Origin: Chiua virens
Lineage: Eukaryota; Basidiomycota; Agaricomycetes; Boletales; Boletaceae
NCBI GenBank assembly: GCA_019787685.1
Contig: JAHNUO010000004.1
Location: 1,426,001 to 1,490,000, forward strand
Reading direction: 5' to 3'
DNA: 64,000 nucleotides
Shown: piece by piece, positions 1 to 11,486 of the stretch
Position numbering within the stretch: position 1 is the stretch's first letter
Layout of the letters: every line of letters starts with the position of its first letter
Notes under the pieces: generated by a model
The model's database searches: none
Told to the model about the DNA's origin: nothing
Seen by the model: only the letters and a program-made list of their open reading frames with translations
Translations under genes and position numbers: made by a program

Positions 1-407
1 CTTGCTCCCAAGGGTAGGGGATGTTTTCAAGAAGTTTCATGACAGCGTGGGGCACGTACTTGAGTGCACCGAGGTGGACGCGTTTGTCGTTACGGAACTT
101 TCTGTTACTCATATCACCATGGTCCTTGATGATTTTGCGGACGTGCTCGGGAGGGAGATCCTAGAGAACATGAACATAACGAGGAAAAAAAGAAAGACAA
201 GACATACCTGCTTTCCCATATCGACGTACCCTCCTTGCGTTTTTCGCCGTAGCGTTTCTTTTGCATTGAAATCCATTTCTGTGACTTTGGGGCAAGAATT
301 TCTGAGGGGATGCGGGAGGAGGCTTGCTGGGTAAAGCCTGGTGGTTGTGGCATGCCTGGAGGCGGGGGCGGCATACCCGGCGGTGAGGGAACAAACGCAG
401 CGCTCAT
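1..407 (-). CDS. PRP8: Pre-mRNA splicing factor Prp8, N-terminal end (partial)
   Basis: Prp8 is the central scaffold of the spliceosomal U5 snRNP and acts in the nucleus. The gene runs leftward out of the window, so only the first part is seen. Exon 1 starts at 407 and encodes a proline/glycine-rich leader followed by [23 protein letters not shown] donor lies at 207 and the acceptor at 161. Exon 2 (160 to 1) gives [19 protein letters not shown] and [17 protein letters not shown], which are hallmark Prp8 residues. The end of exon 1 should read GGYVDMGKQ into DLPPEH, but that segment lies in a different frame from the start. One base appears to be missing near 232-236. The 758 bases to EGT1 form a shared divergent 5' region. 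The family assignment is certain; the frame step is discussed in the findings. Confidence 0.93.
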
Positions 408-1165
408 CGTCGATGTTGAAGGCGACGAAGAAACAGATGATGACTAAGACTTACTTTGACTAATTTCAAGTTCCGACCAAAAAGAAGTGTCCGGGGGTCG
501 TCGCTGTCCGAGGTCCGAGGGTCACCGCTCAATACTACCCCAGATGGCGCCATCCTTGCGTGACTAGCTCAAGTATAAGTATAACTGTCCCAGTCGTGAT
601 TGCGCGATCACCCACCTCAAGATGCGGCCAATCCCACACATCTCTTCCGAGCCCAAGCTCTTCAGCCATCGTTCGCCAACGTTTGAGTTCCGTGCACGTT
701 CATGCCAGTGTTTCGAGTAAGAGCACCGTTTTATCAGAGTTTCATGTCGATGAAATTTCTGTAGCAGCTATCTCTGGAAGACTTCTCACATCGAAATATC
801 GCACCGGTTGTGCCGTGAGGCGACCAGGGCTGTCTTTGTACTCTTGATCTAGACTTGAAGCTTATTGCACGCTCTTTATGCCACGACGACGAAAGAGGTG
901 CTATTGCCTACCCCATGATCGAGATGAACCCCAAATCGAGTGACTCTTTTCCACTCCAGTCATATCTAAGCGATACCCGTGAGATGCCACTCTGTTACTC
1001 CTCTTCTTATTGGTGTTTTCGTACCTTCTTTCCTGGGGGTCCGCTTACTTCAGCCCGTCATCAGATTAATCCTTCTGTTCACACTCTCCCCTTTTGGATC
1101 GGCCTACATAAGAGGGGAGGATCCAAATACTCTGACCCGCAGGAATCATCCTTCCGCAGCCGACT
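408..1165. other. Divergent intergenic region PRP8/EGT1
   Basis: This stretch separates two genes read in opposite directions and must hold both promoters. A TATAAG-like word lies at 574-579. Open frames here have no recognisable domain and overlap on both strands. No RNA gene or repeat was seen. Confidence 0.5.
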
Positions 1166-4100
1166 ATGGGTGACGCAAACGCCGCAGTTGACATCCTTGA
1201 CATCCGAAACTTTCAGAACGGCTCGGATAAACACCAGGTCGACCTCACCAACATCATCGTTGAGGGTCTTGAAGCACCATTCAGCGCAAAGTCGTTGCCC
1301 ACCATACTTCTGTACGACGAGCGCGGTCTCAGACTTTATGATAAGATCACCACGGACGCACCAGAGTACTACCTGTTTGGCGCCGAGGAAGAAATACTTT
1401 ACAACCATGCTTCTGACATTGTACGGATCATGCAATCCCGTTCGCTGGCGGGTAGTGCAGGTATACCATCCCAGGTCTTACTGGAGCTCGGCGCAGGGTG
1501 AGTTTTAAATTAGCGTCACATCACAACCAGGCATGCTTTCTTTCGAATGACATGCATCAGGCCTGTTTCTCTTTTTCGAGCCTCGCTGATGCAGACTCCA
1601 GTGCCATCAGAAAGACCTCTCTTATATTGCGCGCCCTCGCGGGTTTGTTAGGAACGTCAATGCCTCCCTTGACATACTTTGCCCTTGATCTTGAGGAACG
1701 AGAAATTCAACGAGCTCTCATCCAGTTACACAATTCTGACGTTGGTACCACTATTCGTGGAAAGATAGAAGCAAAGGGAATGCTGGGTACCTATGACAAC
1801 GGTATTGCTTTCATACTCCAGGGAGGCTTGGACGATACATTTGACGATGGAGCGTTACCAGTCTACGGCTACCGGAGAATCCACCGGCGCAGCGCGCCTG
1901 TCCATAGCGGGACAGCCGCAGGTTCACCTTCTATTCTTGGGCTCCTCGATCGGCAACTTTTATCGGGGAGAGGATGCTCAGTTCCTTCGTTCATTGCCAT
2001 TACGGGCTGACTCCGGAGATACTCTCCTGCTGGGTTTGGACCATGACAACGCACGCGAGGATATCGAGATTGCTTACAACGATCCCAAGGGTCGGACCAG
2101 AAGCTTCATCATGAACGGCCTCAGAGCCGCCGGGAACGCTCTCGGTGACTCGGAACTCTTTGATCTTGGTAACTGGGAATATGTCAATTTTTATGATGAA
2201 GGCGAACGTGAGTACATCTGAGCCACAGTGAAATACCCACCTTGTTCACACAGCTCTAGGTGTTCATAAGGCATTCTACAAGTGCCTACACCCTCACAGT
2301 ATCACCCTGCTAGGTAAAAGGGATGGGATTCACTTCCTGAAAGATGAGCTTATCAAGATTGAGACGTCGTTTAAGGTAGAAAGCCATCCCGAAATGCATT
2401 CCGTGCTTATTATCTATTCTCTAGTATTCGGACCGGGACGCCTATACGCTATTCACGGATACCAACCTACGACCTATCCGGCGCTGGACGGATAGCACGT
2501 CACGTTACTCCCTGTGGTTGCTAGAGCGTCCACCATTCTCTTTCCCATTACTCACGTCACCCACCATATCAACCAAGGAAATAGTGGGCGAAACATTTGG
2601 CATCCCGAGCATCCAAGATTGGCAAGGCATGTGGAAAGCATGGGACTTCGTTACGCTCCGCATGATTCCATCGTCTATGCTTTTCGAAAAGCCCATTGAT
2701 CTCCGTCACATCTGCTTGTTTTACATTGGCCATATTCCGGCCTTTCTGGATATTCAACTTTCTCGTCTGCTGCAGGAACCCCATACTGAACCCGAGGAGT
2801 TCAAGGTGCGTTTATATTCTACTCGACAATTGGTTCTTATTCATCCGTAAAAATAGTTTATCTTCGAAGTAGGTTTTCTCACATTGTGCTATGCACGACT
2901 AAATGTCTATTCGCGGATAGAGAGGTATCGATCCCAATGTGGACGATCCATCTCAGTGTCCATGTTTGTTCCCTCTGTCATCGTTCGATCCCAGAGGCTC
3001 ACGGTGGCTATCAGGCACACTCTGAAGTTCCGAAAAAGGACGAGGATTGGCCATCACTCAATAGCATCCTCTCCTTCAGGGACCGCGTACGAGAGCGACT
3101 CACGAAGATCTACATGAATATATCCAGTGGCGCTCTCCAGTTAACAAGAAAGATCGGCCGGGTTCTCTTCATGACATATGAACACGAGGCACTCCATATC
3201 GAGGTTTTTATTGTTTCCATTTGTCTCTTGATGTCGTTCTGACCCTAGCTATGTCAGACTTTACTGTACATGCTCCTTCAGCGAGCTGGCAGCGGAACAA
3301 TCCCTCCCCCTGACTTCACACCACCTCCGTGGGAGTCACTCCTCGCATTCTGGAATGCTACCCCTAAGCCGTCTTCTCCCACCACAGTCATCGAAGCTAC
3401 CACCGTCACCCTCGGCGTTGACGATATTGAAGCCGAGGATGCTTTGAGGCCTCTGGATCTGAAGGGGCACATCTTCGGTTGGGACAATGAGAGTCCGTCC
3501 CGCCGAGTTGCTGTCGATGCCTTTAGAATTTCCTGGCGTCCCGTTACCAACGGCGAATTCTTCGAATTAGTACACCGGCGTTGGCAAGGATAAAGTTCAA
3601 CTCCCCGCAAGCTGGGTGGAAAACGACATCGGAGAGATCGAAGTCCGCACGTTCTATGGATCCGTGCCAATGACCACTGCCTGGGACTGGCCTGTTCTCA
3701 CTTCCTACGATAACCTGTCGATATATGCGAGTGTCCAAGGTGGACGTCTCCCTACCGAGCAGGAACTTCGTGTGTTCATGGACAAGTTTGAATGTGGTTA
3801 CGAGGGTGGCGCGAATATCGGATTTAGGAACTGGCATCCTGTCCCGTGAGTAATCACAACACTCCAGACACATTTGCTGACAGGGAAAACCCTAGTGCCA
3901 CGACTGGGTTGAAGAACCGCGGTGGGCAGGGACACAATGGCGGGGTGTGGGAATGGACCTCGACTCTCCTTGATAAGTACCCAGGCTTTGTTCCATCTCA
4001 GCTGTACCCTGGGTGAGCACGATCGAAATCGGTGTACTTATCTCTGCTCACTTAGTGACCATCTTCATAGGTATTCTGCTGATTTCCACGATGGTTGTCA

Positions 4101-4279
4101 CCATGTCGTGGTATGTTTCCCCCCCGTTGTTCCGTCTTTCATCCGTTCAAATGCACTTATAGCTGGGTGGATCTTACGTTACGATTCCGCGTATCGCTGA
4201 GAGGCGCAGCGTCCGCAACTGGTACCAGCACAACTACCCGTACCCTTGGGTCGGCGGAAGGATCGTGTACGATGTGTGA
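1166..4279 (+). CDS. EGT1: Ergothioneine biosynthesis protein Egt1 (histidine methyltransferase fused to hercynine oxygenase)
   Basis: Egt1 makes the antioxidant thiol ergothioneine. The N-terminal EgtD-like domain trimethylates histidine to hercynine using SAM. The C-terminal EgtB-like part (DinB plus sulfatase-modifying/FGE fold) attaches cysteine sulfur with oxygen and iron. Exon 1 (1166-1497) ends in LLELGAG, the SAM-binding loop. Exon 2 starts at 1602 and carries LTYFALDLEEREIQ and HLLFLGSSIGNF. Later exons (from 2260 and 2425) lead to YEHEALHIE near 3180, whose HxxxH fits the EgtB iron ligands, after which an intron spans 3204-3257. The FGE part shows GGRLPTEQE, GGVWEWTSTLLDKYPG and a closing RRSVRNWYQHNYPYPWVGGR. 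The order and length fit the fungal fusion family. Two frame steps, near 1850 and 3570, are not explained by introns. A separate C-S lyase (Egt2) is not seen in the window. Confidence 0.93.
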
Positions 4280-4444
4280 AGGGCGGGGAAATCATTGTCT
4301 CGTGTACTATTATGACGATTTTTGTATATGCAGAATGTACGATAACTTGAAATGTGTCTGGATTGGATTTCCTTTGTCGAGCACGACGTAATCATATCAA
4401 CCTCACTACCGCATTCTGCTTACTCCACGCGAGCTTGGTCCGAC

Positions 4445-6276
4445 ATGTGGCCAAGCATCCAGTACTATTGCCCCTGCACATTTGTCAATGTATCCAACCT
4501 GCTGGCACCACCACCCCCGACCCTAGCTTCAACCTCCGCAAGTTTTCACCCGTTGCACAACCTTTACTTTTGCGAAGAATGTGATGCAGTTCGATGCAAT
4601 CGATGCGTCTCTATCGAAGTCAGTGGCTACTACTGCCCAAACTGCTTGTTTGAGGTTCCCAGTGCGAGCGTACGGGCGGAAAAGAACCGGTACGTCACCA
4701 TCGAACTGCTGTAGATATTTGACTCAACGTGTCTAGATGCGCGCGAAACTGTTTCTCCTGCCCAATATGTCGATCAACTCTCTCTGTAGTGGCATCCGAC
4801 CCTCCGGATGAAGGCGATGGTCGACCTTCAGCATCCCTCAGCAATGTTGGGGAAGCCCCATACTTTTTGTATTGCGGCCATTGTCGTTGGGACTCGGCCG
4901 AAGTTGGCATCACGTTTGAGAAACCGACTGGGCTAGCAGGTCAGTGGCATCGCAAGATGTATCAGTCTGCGCTGATAACCTGACGAATCAAGCGCAACTA
5001 CAAAAATTTGAAGACTCTGCGCCAGAAACACTCGAGTTTGAGCGTTTGAAAGAGCATTTCGAGCCTTTTCTGCGTACATCATCTCTTTCGTCTTCATCGC
5101 ATTTGCCACCGGTGTCAGTCTCATCACCTGCACACGTCCTCTGCCACAGCCGCTGCTTCTGCTGCGCTCGCGCGCGATATTCCTGGGGTTGGCAAGTACA
5201 ACCCGCTCGGTCGCAGCCGGGCCGGTCGAGATAGAACAGCAAACAAAGACGAAATGCCCGAGTACAAGAGCAGGGTAGAAACTGCTGTCTTCAGTCAGCT
5301 CGGTGGCGGCGGGGATGACGCGGATGTCGAACTGCTCAGACACATGAACACCATCGGAGAAGTAGCCAAGCTTGAACAACGATGGGGGAGTAGCTGGACA
5401 ACCCCACTGCGCTCAAGGTAATGTCGACGAGTTCGAGAAAGTTCAGTTACTTATTAAAGCTCAAGCGACCTACGACCACATCGGATACCGCTGCATTCCA
5501 AGGTTTCAAAACGATGTCCGGCGTGTAGGCATATCCTGATCAAACCGGAGCAAAAAGCGCAGTCCGTGCGGTACAAAATTAAGCTCGTGGCGGCCAATTA
5601 CTTGCCTGCGATTACAGTCGGCTTTCCACCAACACAGGGAGCCAAACGTGTGGTGGGTAAAGTGGCTAGCTCCACCGCAGACGCTAGGGGCGGTACTATG
5701 CACACCGGAACCAATAATTTCTTTCAGCTCGCGTTGACAAATCCGTTGTATGATCCAATTCAAGTACGGTTGTCTCCACAGAGAGTTGCGGATGGGCGTT
5801 CATATCAGGTGTCACTGCCAACCACATCATTCTCTGTTGCGGCCTTCGCGGAGGCATGGGAGTACGACGATGACGATATGTTTGGGGTTGAGGACGATGA
5901 ACTTGGGATTGGGGCTGCAACTGGAGACACTGGACGAGCGCTCAAGGATAAGGAACGACGCGGACGCCTTAAGAATGTCGGGGTCTTGGAGCGGAGGGCA
6001 AACGTGACCATCGTGGGAGGTGAGGTAAATATTAAGCCTAGTTTCAAGGGCAACATTAAGGTCCGTGCCTTCCCCCTTCGTTGATCACGGGCTGAGTGTC
6101 AGACACGTAGTTCAACATGATGGTCTCATATACATACCGATCCGATGATCCTCTTCCTTCGGAGGATGGCGCAGGCACACCATCTAGGTACAGCAAAGGC
6201 ACCAGAAGTGAAGACATTCTCCTTCTACACCGTCGTCGATCTTGGACCCAGTGTAGCTTCAAAGGATGAGGATTAG
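4445..6276 (+). CDS. Dynactin subunit 4 (p62)
   Basis: Dynactin p62 sits in the pointed-end complex of dynactin, the adaptor that links cytoplasmic dynein to cargo. The first in-frame ATG that fits the family is at 4445 and gives MWPSIQYYCPC. Exon 1 (to 4689) has the cysteine-rich zinc-binding block HNLYFCEECDAVRCNRCVS and YYCPNCLFEVPSASV. Exon 2 starts at 4737 with CARNCFSCPICRSTL and continues to FLYCGHCRWDSAEVGITFEK. Later exons give ARDIPGVGKYNPLGRS, then HILIKPEQKAQSVRYKIKL, and a C-terminal beta-rich part ending in TFSFYTVVDLGP. The serine/histidine-rich stretch around 5060-5150 is best read as a 76-base intron (GTACAT to CACAG). Near 6190 the frame changes by one base without a credible intron. 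Identity is secure; exact exon ends in the middle are less so. Confidence 0.9.
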
Positions 6277-6721
6277 TACGTGAGTATTGCACCTCTACTT
6301 GTGGACTTGGAACAAGTATATTCGGATGAAATCCTGTGTATGTACGTAGAACTCTGAGTTAATTCTGATAGGGTTGGAGGTTCTTTAAGAGGCAAGCGCG
6401 GATGGGCCGGCCTCTTAATCTTCAAGTTCGTTACGTTCGGAGGCAGTGAGTCATGGCAATCGAGTCACTACAATTTCCGGTGTGACTTGGCTTATATTAT
6501 GTCCTATCACAGCACTAGTACTCGCATCATGATTGGCCCGACCCGGTGCATTGGCTTAGTCCGGTGACCCATGACAACTGGCATAGAAACTTTGTTTTCA
6601 GATGTGACTCGACGTGCTTCGAGCGCACAAAATCTATTTGCCGAATTATGCCTATATAGTCGTCGACTCGTGTTAGCATCATTCAACCAACACTGCTGTT
6701 CATTGCCCCGAGTCGTGCAAA
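6277..6721. other. Intergenic region upstream of arrestin-like gene A
   Basis: No convincing coding sequence is present. A TATA-like word TATATAG lies at 6653-6659, about 65 bases before the ATG of the next gene, and fits a core promoter position. Nothing else was recognised. Confidence 0.45.
6653..6659 (+). promoter_or_regulatory. Putative TATA box of arrestin-like gene A
   Basis: The word TATATAG lies 63 bases before the ATG, in a short region that holds no other gene. A similar element precedes gene B. The assignment rests on position and sequence only. Confidence 0.4.
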
Positions 6722-8160
6722 ATGGAATGCGACACCGTACCCCCATATACTCCCTCCCCTCCTTCCCCGGGCTACTCGAGTGAGCTCTTACCAGGAGAGC
6801 AAACTGTCGAATTCACTCGACGTGTCTCGTCCCGACCTCCATGTGGGGTATACCGTAGAATAACAGATCTCCTTACTATCATCCTCCGAGAGCAACATCC
6901 CGACAGTATGTACCCTATATACGGTCGGGGTGGGGTCATACAAGGGGACGTCATACTCGGCGACACGCCAGTGGACAATATCACGTCCCTGACATTGAAG
7001 GTGACTGTTCGATCTGTACGTTCCACTTCTAATTCCCAATGCCATTTTAGCTCGAGGGCCACTTGGTCCTGCATGCTTCTGGGGCTCCTATTTCGACGAT
7101 GTTTCTTTCAAAGAGTCATGTCTTGTGGAATGCAGCTCATGGACACTGTTGTCCTCGGGTCATCCCATTTGGGGTCGCTGTCCCGCTGACCTTCAATGAT
7201 GGAGGTCATGCACGGGCCCTGCCGCCGACATTTGAGAGCGGTGAACCCCAAGTGGCTTGCTCGTACTCACTGTCGATTGAACTGTCACGTCCACGGCAGT
7301 TCCTGTCCTTTTTGAAGGGAAATGAAGCGTAAGTTCATGAGTTGCCCTTGTGCCCAAGGGTTTTATTTATTGACTGTTACCCCTCAGTATCAAGGTGCCC
7401 ATCCTGTACCGCCCACGAAGTCGGCCGCAACTGCCAATGCTTCCGACTGATCTGCCATTCATGTCTACCGTGAAAACCTCTCCTGAGGAATGGCATGAAG
7501 CTATGTGTACCGTGCCAATGACAAAGGGTTCGGGGTTGGCGCAAATCGAATGCCTGGTAAGTCTTGCAGAGATTGGCTACGCGATGATCGTATTCAAGCG
7601 CGGGCAATTTCCAGCTATTCATCCCCTCCGTGCAGATCTATGCTCTCTCGGATACTATCCCGTTCCATCTACAAATTCGCGGTAGTTCCGCGTCACTCGT
7701 TCCGTTCCTCGAACAAAGTCAAGTCGGACAACAGAACGGGGGTGTTACCATAAGGGTATACCTACTCCGACAAATGATCGCCAAAGTACACGGACAATCT
7801 GCTGCGGCATGCATCACCCTCGGCGAAGGTAAAATGGAACCTTCACAATCCCTACCTTCAAGCCACCATGCGTTCCTACGACATCCCCTCAATGAGGGCT
7901 TGGACTCTCTCGATTGGGATGGGGTACTTCGATGCGGTGAGGATGTCACCGTTCCTGGTTTCTCAACAAGCCAAATTTCCGTCAAGGTAGGAATATTCCC
8001 TATAGTCTCTATGCACCATGATTCTACTTCTTCGCCACAGGACTCGATCGTCTTGTCGATCGCTCCTCGACAACCACTCAAATCCCCAGTACTAGGTGTT
8101 AAACATTCCATTCCAATACGGCTCGCGACGGATCCGTGGTCGAACGATACTGTGGTTTAG
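6722..8160 (+). CDS. Arrestin-like domain protein, cluster member A
   Basis: The protein belongs to an agaricomycete family with an arrestin-like beta-sandwich layout. Members typically begin with a PPY-rich N-terminus and end with a conserved TDPW or TDRW. The start at 6722 gives PPYTPSPPSPGYSSELLPGE, followed by PIYGRGGVIQGDVIL. After an intron (GTGACT to TTTTAG) come LLRQMIAKVHGQ, DWDGVLRCGEDVTVPGF and the closing IPIRLATDPW. About five short introns fit GT/AG rules. Proline-tyrosine motifs at the start could recruit NEDD4-type ubiquitin ligases as in alpha-arrestins, but that is inference. The homologous genes at 9662 and 14238 share the same order of blocks. The family and gene model are fairly firm; the molecular role is not known. 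Confidence 0.72.
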
Positions 8161-9661
8161 TATGTGTGCATAGAATATTCGGATGGTCGATGTCATGGCC
8201 CATATACTGCACCTCAATACGCACACCCTCATCAATGTGAGCTTTTGAGTCTGACGTTGACAACTGCTTCCGGTGCTAACTCATCTTAGGCACCCTCGAT
8301 AAGATCCATATTCAATACGCTTCGGAATCAGATTCAGAGGACGACCTTGTCATACACAGACAATCGAGGAAGCACCCGCGTTTATTGCTCTTGACGTGCA
8401 AACCCCAGAAGTTAGCGACACGGCGAAACGAGGCTGATGTGCGTTCTCCGGGTCAAAAACTCATACAGGCTCGGTAGTAGTAATATGCATGATCCGAGGT
8501 GGACCTGAATGTGGATTCGGAGTCACGCCTTCTTTTTGAAACTCGAACCTTGTTATTACCAGTGTCCCGAGCACCTTTGAGCAAGTCCGCTGGCAAATCA
8601 TTTTACGTAGATTATGCGATGTAGTCCCAGCTCAGCCTGTACCGTAAACACGAACAATGCGAATACCGGGTACTAAGAATTATTTTCAATCCGATATGTG
8701 GCCAAGTAGCTATGAAATCTGCATTGCGATATTATTACATCATGCGGGTTTGTGGATGTGATGATGGAATCGAACTAACGCCGCGATGCTGGTGAACACT
8801 ACTACCCCCAAGAGTCAGTGCTTAGTGAACTGGCAGCATGGCAGCGACGCCTTCCAATCTGTCAAGGAGGATTAGAGCCTGACATGATGCGAGAGGGTCG
8901 TAATATTGTGTGATCCTCGGAGCGGACAATAGCCAGGTTCCTGCACGCAGTAGACCCGGTCAGTTCCGGCCCACTGGCAGGAGCTAACTTATCATTGGAT
9001 GTGTTTGAGAGTGTTGACATGCGCGGTCACCGGTGGACATGCAGGCTGCCGTCCCCTTACATCGGGTACGAGTGCCAGGTCATTTCTATCTTGCCGAGTG
9101 GCAGGTGCTAGTTTGTAAGTAGACGGTTTGGCATCGCCAGTACTAATCATGATACGCCTTGATCAGGCGCTTGAAGATGGCAGCCTGCCGGACTTTCGAT
9201 CACGTTAGAACGAAGGGCTATTCATCGTGATAGCAGAATAGCCATAACCAGCTATAGAGTGCCAAGTTTTGGTTGGCTCCAAATGATATGGATACGAATC
9301 AAAGGGTCTGTGTTTAATAAGTCTGAGCAAGCACGTTCCGGGCGCGACATAAATCGCACAGCATCTATCACAATGACACACCGCTTGAGTACAATTATCC
9401 TGGCGCATCAAATGCGGTGGATACGTTTCGTACACCGCCCAAGCCCATAAGTAAGCAGCAGGGCTCAGGCATCGCGTTGTTCCTGACTACACGACACCGC
9501 ATCCGTGTTCGCAGGCACAGAATTCATCAACATGCTGCACAAATTGTTCCGAGTTGGCGGGAGGCGCTGTTCCTCATATATACCCCCTCTGCCTGGGTTC
9601 CAATTCCCGTTTGAATCTGCCGATTTCTGCGGCCTCCTGCCTTCTTGCCTTACCCTGTTCT
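8161..9661. other. Gene-poor 1.5 kb between arrestin-like genes A and B
   Basis: Stop codons are frequent in all frames and no family motif could be found. The stretch may hold the 3' UTR of gene A and a long promoter for gene B, including TATATA at 9577-9582. No tRNA, transposon end or tandem repeat was recognised. Confidence 0.4.
9577..9582 (+). promoter_or_regulatory. Putative TATA box of arrestin-like gene B
   Basis: TATATA lies about 80 bases before the ATG at 9662, similar in place to the element before gene A. Position and sequence are the only support. Confidence 0.35.
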
Positions 9662-11064
9662 ATGATGGAAGTCCTCACCGATATAGCACTTCCAGATTAT
9701 TCGCCCTCTATCCCGCCTGATTACTCTTCCACACCCTTACCCGGAGAGCAATCTATTCAAAGGACACCGAAGCAGACGCTCCATCGTGGAAACTGTGCAT
9801 TCACCTACGAGGAACATGGGATGTCTCTCACATTGCGAGGTTGTCGCGAGGAGGCAGGCATACCCACATTTGGGCTATGCAGCACTGTATATGGAGAGTT
9901 CGCACCTGCGGATAGGAAAAAGATCGTCTCTGTGGTGGTTAAGGTTCGTATCATATCACTTCTCCCGCCTGTGGGCATTTTCGATCTTGCACACAGTTGG
10001 GGGCGTATATTCGGGTTAAAGCGAAATCGGGAATGATGACGCACACCCTCTTCTCAAAAGAGCACCTGCTGTGGCACAAAAGCGACTCGACCACTGACGT
10101 GTGCCCGAGTTTGTTACCCATCTCGGTGTCTTTCCCTTCTGGATATCGTGACAAATGCCATGGTCGCGTACAGCGTCTTCCACCTTCCATCTCTATCAAA
10201 AATCCATGTCGGGCGGCTATCACCCACTCGCTAGTTGTTGTGGTGCAGAAAGTCACATGTTCAATTTTCTCCCGAACCAAGTCAGTGCAAGTATGTGTAA
10301 TAGAGGACTTGAACTTACTCAGTGTTGTGCAGGGAGGTGTGTCTATCCGCGGGTTTGCGCTACAGGCCTCGGGTTCGTCCGCCCAGACCGTCACCCCCTA
10401 CTTTCTCTTCCTTGAAAATTTACCCCGAAGAATGGCAAGAAGAGATTTGGGGATTGACTAAAGGATCTTCCAACGAACCGCTTGTCGCCCAATGTCATGT
10501 GAGTTTTACAACATGGAGTCTCTTCATGGGTGGCTAATTTTATTTACCAGCTCTTCATACCTTCAGTCCGAGTGTTCTCATCGGGAGACATTGTCCCCTT
10601 TCATATATCATTCTGCTCTTCAGCGTCTTTTCTGAGCAGCATCGCTGAACATGTGAAACAAAGTGATATTTGCCTCGAGAAACCCATTCATGCATTCTTT
10701 CTTCGACGGACAACCGTGGTGATTGGACAGTGGGAGAGTGTTCAAGAAGAAGTCCTCGGGGTTGGTACAATTTTTCCCAGTCCAATAGCGGCTATCGAGC
10801 CTATCTTGGACAACGCGGAGACTCTCAGCTGGGACGGTGAAATCCATTGCGATCAGTCAGTTGAATACTCTAATTTTATCACCTCCGCGATCGAAGTCAG
10901 GGTGAGTCTAGTCTTATCATTCCGGGACCTTGCAATCCGAACATTTTACGGTCCAGGATTTCTTCGTACTCTCGTTGTTTGTGCCCCCTGGCCCGCTGAA
11001 ATCGATACCCCCGCAACTTGTATCAAGCATTTCCCATCCGTCTAGTCACACACCCTTGGATTGA
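9662..11064 (+). CDS. Arrestin-like domain protein, cluster member B
   Basis: This is a second member of the same family as the gene at 6722, with the same block order. It starts with two adjacent ATGs (9662, 9665) giving LPDYSPSIPPDYSSTPLPGE, so the proline-tyrosine leader and the LPGEQ word are shared with A. It continues with LSLTLRGCREE, PTFGLCSTVYGEF, YIRVKAKSGMM and YPEEWQEEIWGL. After a short intron comes LFIPSVRVFSSGDIVPFHIS, then LSWDGEIHCDQSVE. The last intron (GTGAGT to GTCCAG) leads to DFFVLSLFVPPGPLKS and a TGA at 11062-11064. The final TDxW block found in A and C is absent and is replaced by a serine/proline tail. Function is unknown beyond the fold; it most likely arose by tandem duplication. 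Confidence 0.65.
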
Positions 11065-11486
11065 CAGATCTTGACAGCACAACAGCACTGCTTTATTTAA
11101 GGATTAAATTATGCTTACACAAGGTTCGGCGTGGTACTCTATCTTTACTACAATATTATGTCTTTGGGGTATTTTACACACATCCAGTGTTCGATATTCA
11201 ATGTACAATCGCGACGATGTAATCACCGCCGGGACAGAAGGCTTGACAGTCTAAAAACATATGTAAGTTGTTTAATGGCCGAAGCTGCGCAGCGAAACCG
11301 AGTTATGGGCGGCAGTGACACCGGCAACTGCCAGTGCCAGTGCCAGGCATGTCCAGGACTGGCGAGGCGCAGTACTACTATCGGCACAGTCTTCCGGTCA
11401 CAATCTTCTATAAACCCTGAAGCTTTGAAACCTGAGGAACGACAACCACCAGTGACCATCAGAATTTGAATCATCTCCCGATTGAA
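11065..11486. other. Intergenic region between arrestin-like B and PLD gene
   Basis: This 0.4 kb stretch has no credible coding exon. Its left part is AT-rich, and a weak minus-strand open frame across 11223-11603 overlaps the start of the PLD gene and has no family signature. Confidence 0.35.

Noticed and set aside
5050..5150. Frame break in the dynactin gene middle
   Set aside because: A 76-base intron from GTACAT to CACAG joins EPFL to AASAALARDIPGVG in frame, so an error need not be assumed.
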